Source of the DNA: UBA4408 sp002389785
GTDB taxonomy: Bacteria > Bacteroidota > Bacteroidia > UBA4408
Assembly: GCA_035438985.1 (NCBI GenBank)
Contig: DAORJK010000004.1
Coordinates: 124,001 to 188,000, forward strand
Direction: 5' to 3'
DNA length: 64,000 nucleotides
Position 1 is the first letter of the stretch. Each line of letters starts with the position of its first letter. Below, in pieces: positions 60,545-64,000 of this stretch. The notes beneath the pieces are model-generated. The model was not told the DNA's origin and did no database searches. It saw nothing but the letters and a program-made list of their open reading frames with translations. The position numbers and the translations under genes were made by a program.

Positions 60545-61996
60545 TTATTTTAGTAAGGTCAATAAATTAACGATAGCCGGTTCTGATAGTTTTAACAAAG
60601 GTTTGGGATAAAAGCCAAAAGCAAGTACCATGAGCACAACAGGTATAAGTATGGACATTTCTTCGGTATTCATATCCGTAAATTTTGAAGTTGTTGAATT
60701 AACCTCTCCAAGCATCGACTTCTGATATGCGTTAAGCATATATACGGCACCCAATATTATTGAAAGTCCAGCAAATGCAGCCATCCAAATGTTGTATTGA
60801 AATAATCCATTCATCAATAAAAATTCACCTACAAATCCATTAGTTAGCGGAAGTGCAACACTTCCGAGCATAACAATCATAAAGGCAGTAGCAAATTGAG
60901 GAGCGATTGATCGCACACCACCTAGCTGAGTTAAATCTCTAGTTGATGTTCGTTCTTCTATTTCATCCACTATATAAAACAAGGCAAAAACGTTAATTCC
61001 ATGACTTACCATTTGGACCATTGCTCCTTGAAGTCCCTGCACCGTTAAACTGAAAACCCCTGCTGAAATAAGTCCTACGTGCGCAATTGAAGAATAAGCA
61101 ATTAATCGTTTCATATCTTTTTGCACAATGGCAATGCATGAAGCATAAACAACCCCAATTATGGATAATGTAATAGCTACATTTCCCCATTCATGAACAC
61201 CGGCAGGTACAATAGGTAGCAACCAACGAATTAGTCCATAAATTCCCATTTTTAACATGATGCCCGAAAGAAGCATTGTACCTTGTGTTGGAGCTACAGT
61301 ATAAGTATCCGGCTGCCATGTATGAAAAGGAAATACAGGCATTTTTATCGCAAAGGCGATAAATAGCCCCCAAAAAAGTAAGCTTTGAGTTGCAATAGGA
61401 AGTGCTCTTCCGGCAGCATATAATTCCTGAATATCGAAACTTCGACTTGGTGTTTGAAGATAAACATAAATCAATGCAACTAGCATTAACAAGCTACCTG
61501 CAATAGTATAGAGGAAAAATTTAAAAGTAATTTTAGCTCGATTCTCACCACCCCAGAAAAGACAGATAAAATATATTGGCAAAAGCGCTAGTTCCCAAAA
61601 AATGTAAAACAAAAATCCATCCATCGCAGTAAACACTCCAATTAGCGCCATTTGCATGAACAAGATCAAGGAATAAAAGGCAGATGGATTGACATAATTT
61701 TTTTTATGGAAAGAGGAGAGAACAATAAACGGAACTAATAAGTTGGTTAACAAAACCAGAACAGCAGAAATACCGTCTATCCCTATTTTAAAGCTAATTC
61801 CCAAAGATGGTATCCACCAAAAATCAAGAATAAATTGGGAACTTGCATCCTGTTTGAATTGTGCGAGCATTAGCAATGTCGGAATGAGCTGCAGGAGAGA
61901 AAAGCCAAGAGCAAATTTCTTTGCATTTTCACCCTTGATTAAAAGCACAACCAGGGAGGAAATTAAAGGAACTAATAGTAATAATGCACTAATCAT
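60545..61996 (-). CDS. nuoM: NADH-quinone oxidoreductase subunit M
   Basis: 483 residues with about 14 membrane helices. NuoM motifs are visible: FIAFAIKMPVFPFHTWQPDTYTVAPTQGTMLLSGIMLKMGIYGLIRW, then DMKRLIAYSSIAHVGLISAG and NGFVGEFLLMNGLF. The conserved lysine and glutamate of the proton channel are within these. It is the middle antiporter-like subunit. It starts 102 bases after the nuoL stop; the gap is AT-rich, with no clear promoter or terminator. Confidence 0.96.
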   Translation of the reverse strand: MISALLLLVPLISSLVVLLIKGENAKKFALGFSLLQLIPTLLMLAQFKQDASSQFILDFWWIPSLGISFKIGIDGISAVLVLLTNLLVPFIVLSSFHKKNYVNPSAFYSLILFMQMALIGVFTAMDGFLFYIFWELALLPIYFICLFWGGENRAKITFKFFLYTIAGSLLMLVALIYVYLQTPSRSFDIQELYAAGRALPIATQSLLFWGLFIAFAIKMPVFPFHTWQPDTYTVAPTQGTMLLSGIMLKMGIYGLIRWLLPIVPAGVHEWGNVAITLSIIGVVYASCIAIVQKDMKRLIAYSSIAHVGLISAGVFSLTVQGLQGAMVQMVSHGINVFALFYIVDEIEERTSTRDLTQLGGVRSIAPQFATAFMIVMLGSVALPLTNGFVGEFLLMNGLFQYNIWMAAFAGLSIILGAVYMLNAYQKSMLGEVNSTTSKFTDMNTEEMSILIPVVLMVLAFGFYPKPLLKLSEPAIVNLLTLLK

Positions 61997-62098
61997 AGTT
62001 TTTGTATAGATATTTTTTTACTTGTCTTTTCTTGCTTTCAGGTAAATATAATTTGATCCTAATTTTTAATTCTTATTTAAGGATAGCCAATTCAAAAT

Positions 62099-64000
62099 TT
62101 AAAAAAGGAGTTTAAAAAATAATAAAAATGCAATACTAATTACCATTGCAAAAATATAGAAACCGGTATTTCCAGTTTGAATTAACCGAACAACACCGCT
62201 ACTCCATACAACTGTACGCCCAATAAATTGAATAAAAAAATCAATAATAGAATGCTCAATTATGTTTTGAAATTGAACTGATAACCAGTTTAAAGGTTTA
62301 CTAATGAAGGCTGAGTAAAATTCATCTACATAATACTTATTATAAATTACTTTGTGTAAAAACTTAATTGGTTGACCATCATTTACAGGGGTTTCTTTTA
62401 GTTTTATGTATTTATTGTAGGCAACATAAATAGCGATAAGTGCCGATAATATTGCGACACCCATTAAACTCCATTCAGCGGCGTGTGAAACATCGTGAGG
62501 CAACATTCGAATATCAGCATCGGCAAAAACAGGATCTAGGAAATTTTTTAAAAAATGTGGAACATGAAAAACTTCAGGTAATCCTAAAAACCCTCCAAAG
62601 ATGGATAGAACAGCAAGTGCAATCAAAGGAATTGTAATACTTCGCGGCGATTCATGTAAATGATGCAATTGGTCATTTGTTCCTTTGAAATCACCATAAA
62701 AGGTGAGATAAAACAATCGAAACATATAAAATGCGGTCATTATCGAAACGCAAATACCGAGTAACCAAAATACTTTATTATGGGCAAAAACATGTGCGAG
62801 TATTTCATCTTTACTAAAAAAGCCGGCAAATGGTGGAAGGCCACTAATTGCAATGGTTCCAATCATAAAAGTTAGAAAGGTAATTGGCAGATGTTTTTTT
62901 AATCCTCCCATTTTGCGAATGTCTTGTTCCCCACTCATTGCATGAATTACACTACCAGCTCCAAGAAAAAGCAAAGCTTTGAAAAAGGCATGTGTCATCA
63001 CATGAAATACACCACTAGTAAAGGCACCAACACCCAATGCTAGAAACATCAAACCTAATTGACTTACCGTTGAATATGCTAGTACCTTTTTAATGTCGTT
63101 TTGAGCCAATCCAATAGTGGCAGCAAAGAGGGCTGTAAGTAATCCAATCACCGCAATAATTTCCATAGTGATGGGTGATAAGGCAAATAGAATATTACTA
63201 CGAGCTATCATGTATATTCCGGCTGTTACCATGGTTGCAGCGTGTATTAATGCAGATACAGGTGTAGGTCCTGCCATAGCGTCCGGTAACCAAGTGTAGA
63301 GTGGAATTTGAGCACTCTTACCGATTGCACCAATAAACAAAAATGCGGTAATGATGGTGAGTGTGTGATGATCAGAAATAAAAGACTTTGCTTGACTGAA
63401 AACAGCACTGTACTCAATGCTACCAAAGGTTGTAAAAATGAGTATAATACCTAACAAAAAGCCTAAATCTCCAATTCGGTTCATGATAAAGGCTTTTTTA
63501 GCTGCGTTGTTGTAATTGTTATTTTTAAACCAAAAACCTATCAATAAATATGAGCATAAACCAACTCCTTCCCAACCTACAAACATCAAAAGATAATTGG
63601 ACCCAAGTACCAGCAACAACATGAAAAAGACAAATAAATTCAGGTAAGCGAAAAATTTGTTGTGATTTTCATCATCGTGCATATATCCTGTGCTATAAAC
63701 ATGAATTAAAAAACCAACTCCGGTAATAATTAATAAAAACAAGGAAGATAGCGGATCCAATAAAAAGGAAAAGGATACTGAAAAATTTCCAGCCATAATC
63801 CAATCTAAAAGAATATAAGTAAAAGTTCTGTTATCCTGCGGCAATATGAGTAATTGTATGAATAAGAAAACAGAAATAGCAAAGGAAATAAATACCATTC
63901 CGCTGGCTATTAATCCACTCACAGACTTGGAAATTTTACTTCCGAATAAACCTAAAATTAAGAAGCCGATGAAAGGGAAAATAGGAATAAGTGAAACTAA
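62099..64000 (-). CDS. nuoL: NADH-quinone oxidoreductase subunit L, 5' end outside window
   Basis: At least 633 residues are encoded; the frame stays open from 63922 to the window edge (LVSLIPIFPFIGFLILGLFG, then SKISKSVSGLIASG), so the start codon lies beyond base 64000. Typical motifs include FVGWEGVGLCSYLLIGFW, IGDLGFLLGI, IPLYTWLPDAMAGPTPVSALIHAATMVTAGIYMI and DIKKVLAYSTVSQLGLM. The C-terminal lateral helix region is present (EFYSAFISKPLNWLSVQ). It is the distal proton-pumping subunit of complex I. The upstream nuo genes should lie just to the right. Confidence 0.96.
   Translation of the reverse strand, partial: LVSLIPIFPFIGFLILGLFGSKISKSVSGLIASGMVFISFAISVFLFIQLLILPQDNRTFTYILLDWIMAGNFSVSFSFLLDPLSSLFLLIITGVGFLIHVYSTGYMHDDENHNKFFAYLNLFVFFMLLLVLGSNYLLMFVGWEGVGLCSYLLIGFWFKNNNYNNAAKKAFIMNRIGDLGFLLGIILIFTTFGSIEYSAVFSQAKSFISDHHTLTIITAFLFIGAIGKSAQIPLYTWLPDAMAGPTPVSALIHAATMVTAGIYMIARSNILFALSPITMEIIAVIGLLTALFAATIGLAQNDIKKVLAYSTVSQLGLMFLALGVGAFTSGVFHVMTHAFFKALLFLGAGSVIHAMSGEQDIRKMGGLKKHLPITFLTFMIGTIAISGLPPFAGFFSKDEILAHVFAHNKVFWLLGICVSIMTAFYMFRLFYLTFYGDFKGTNDQLHHLHESPRSITIPLIALAVLSIFGGFLGLPEVFHVPHFLKNFLDPVFADADIRMLPHDVSHAAEWSLMGVAILSALIAIYVAYNKYIKLKETPVNDGQPIKFLHKVIYNKYYVDEFYSAFISKPLNWLSVQFQNIIEHSIIDFFIQFIGRTVVWSSGVVRLIQTGNTGFYIFAMVISIAFLLFFKLLF

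Noticed and set aside
63920..63922. GTG at 63922 as the nuoL start
   Set aside because: The frame continues upstream with the typical first NuoL membrane helix up to the window edge.

Overview
The window reads as an AT-rich chromosome segment of a Bacteroidota bacterium, probably near the Flavobacteriales or Chitinophagales. Several signs agree: a fused CcoN-CcoO cbb3 oxidase subunit, a fused MurF-alanine racemase, a type IX secretion C-terminal sorting domain, a tyrosine ammonia-lyase that closely resembles the Flavobacterium johnsoniae enzyme as I recall it, and repeated matches to the Bacteroidota promoter form TTG-N19..22-TAnnTTTG.

Layout. 1-2132: end of a probable defence or mobile island, with a CD-NTase-like nucleotidyltransferase cut by the window edge, a broken membrane-peptide remnant, a CoiA-like nuclease and a tRNA-Leu(UAG). 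2257-3532: flavin reductase and a DUF3127 protein with an SSB-like tail. 3697-10229: six-gene nucleotide-sugar operon (Ugd and UDP-xylose synthase, plus WbpE/D/B/A-type enzymes towards UDP-GlcNAc(3NAc)A). 10281-17059, minus strand: aryl-polyene/flexirubin-type pigment operon that begins with tyrosine ammonia-lyase. 17321-18768: small metabolic and hypothetical genes. 18844-27646: cbb3 oxidase and its assembly genes (ccoI, ccoS, ccoNO, ccoQ, ccoP, ccoG, fixH-like, TauE/SafE-like), with two CRP/FNR-type palindromes in front of ccoS. 27654-29348: methyltransferase and a secreted LamG protein. 29518-32810: tig-clpP-clpX. 32812-37820, minus strand: GDP-heptose and glycosyltransferase operon. 37923-38018: SRP RNA. 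38137-39943: SGNH hydrolase, YkgJ protein and PnuC. 39948-41679: ECF sigma factor with a membrane anti-sigma/TPR protein. 41802-43490: MuiA/DUF4139 protein. 43612-48138: TPR-SpoIIE phosphatase, C39-peptidase ABC exporter and, unlisted by length-limited gene finding, a 54-residue double-glycine peptide with an 11-residue repeated core. 48317-56451: housekeeping genes (murF-alr, tdk, rsmI, corA, gpmI). 56452-56939: a gene-free stretch with two elaborate nested inverted repeats. 56940-59131: B12-binding radical SAM protein and a methyltransferase. 59123-64000, minus strand: nuoL (cut by the window), nuoM, nuoN.

How the parts fit. Much of the window serves the cell surface: nucleotide sugars, heptose, glycosyltransferases, polyene pigment lipids, murein precursors and envelope-stress regulation. 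The respiratory block gives a high-affinity oxidase for low oxygen, with sequence evidence for oxygen-linked control. The strongest candidate for something undescribed is the C39 exporter with its repeat-containing GG peptide at 45709-48138. Next are the structured elements at 56525-56787 and the truncated CD-NTase locus at the left edge.

Limits. All family calls come from reading motifs by eye; no search or folding program was run. Promoter and operator calls are consensus matches.
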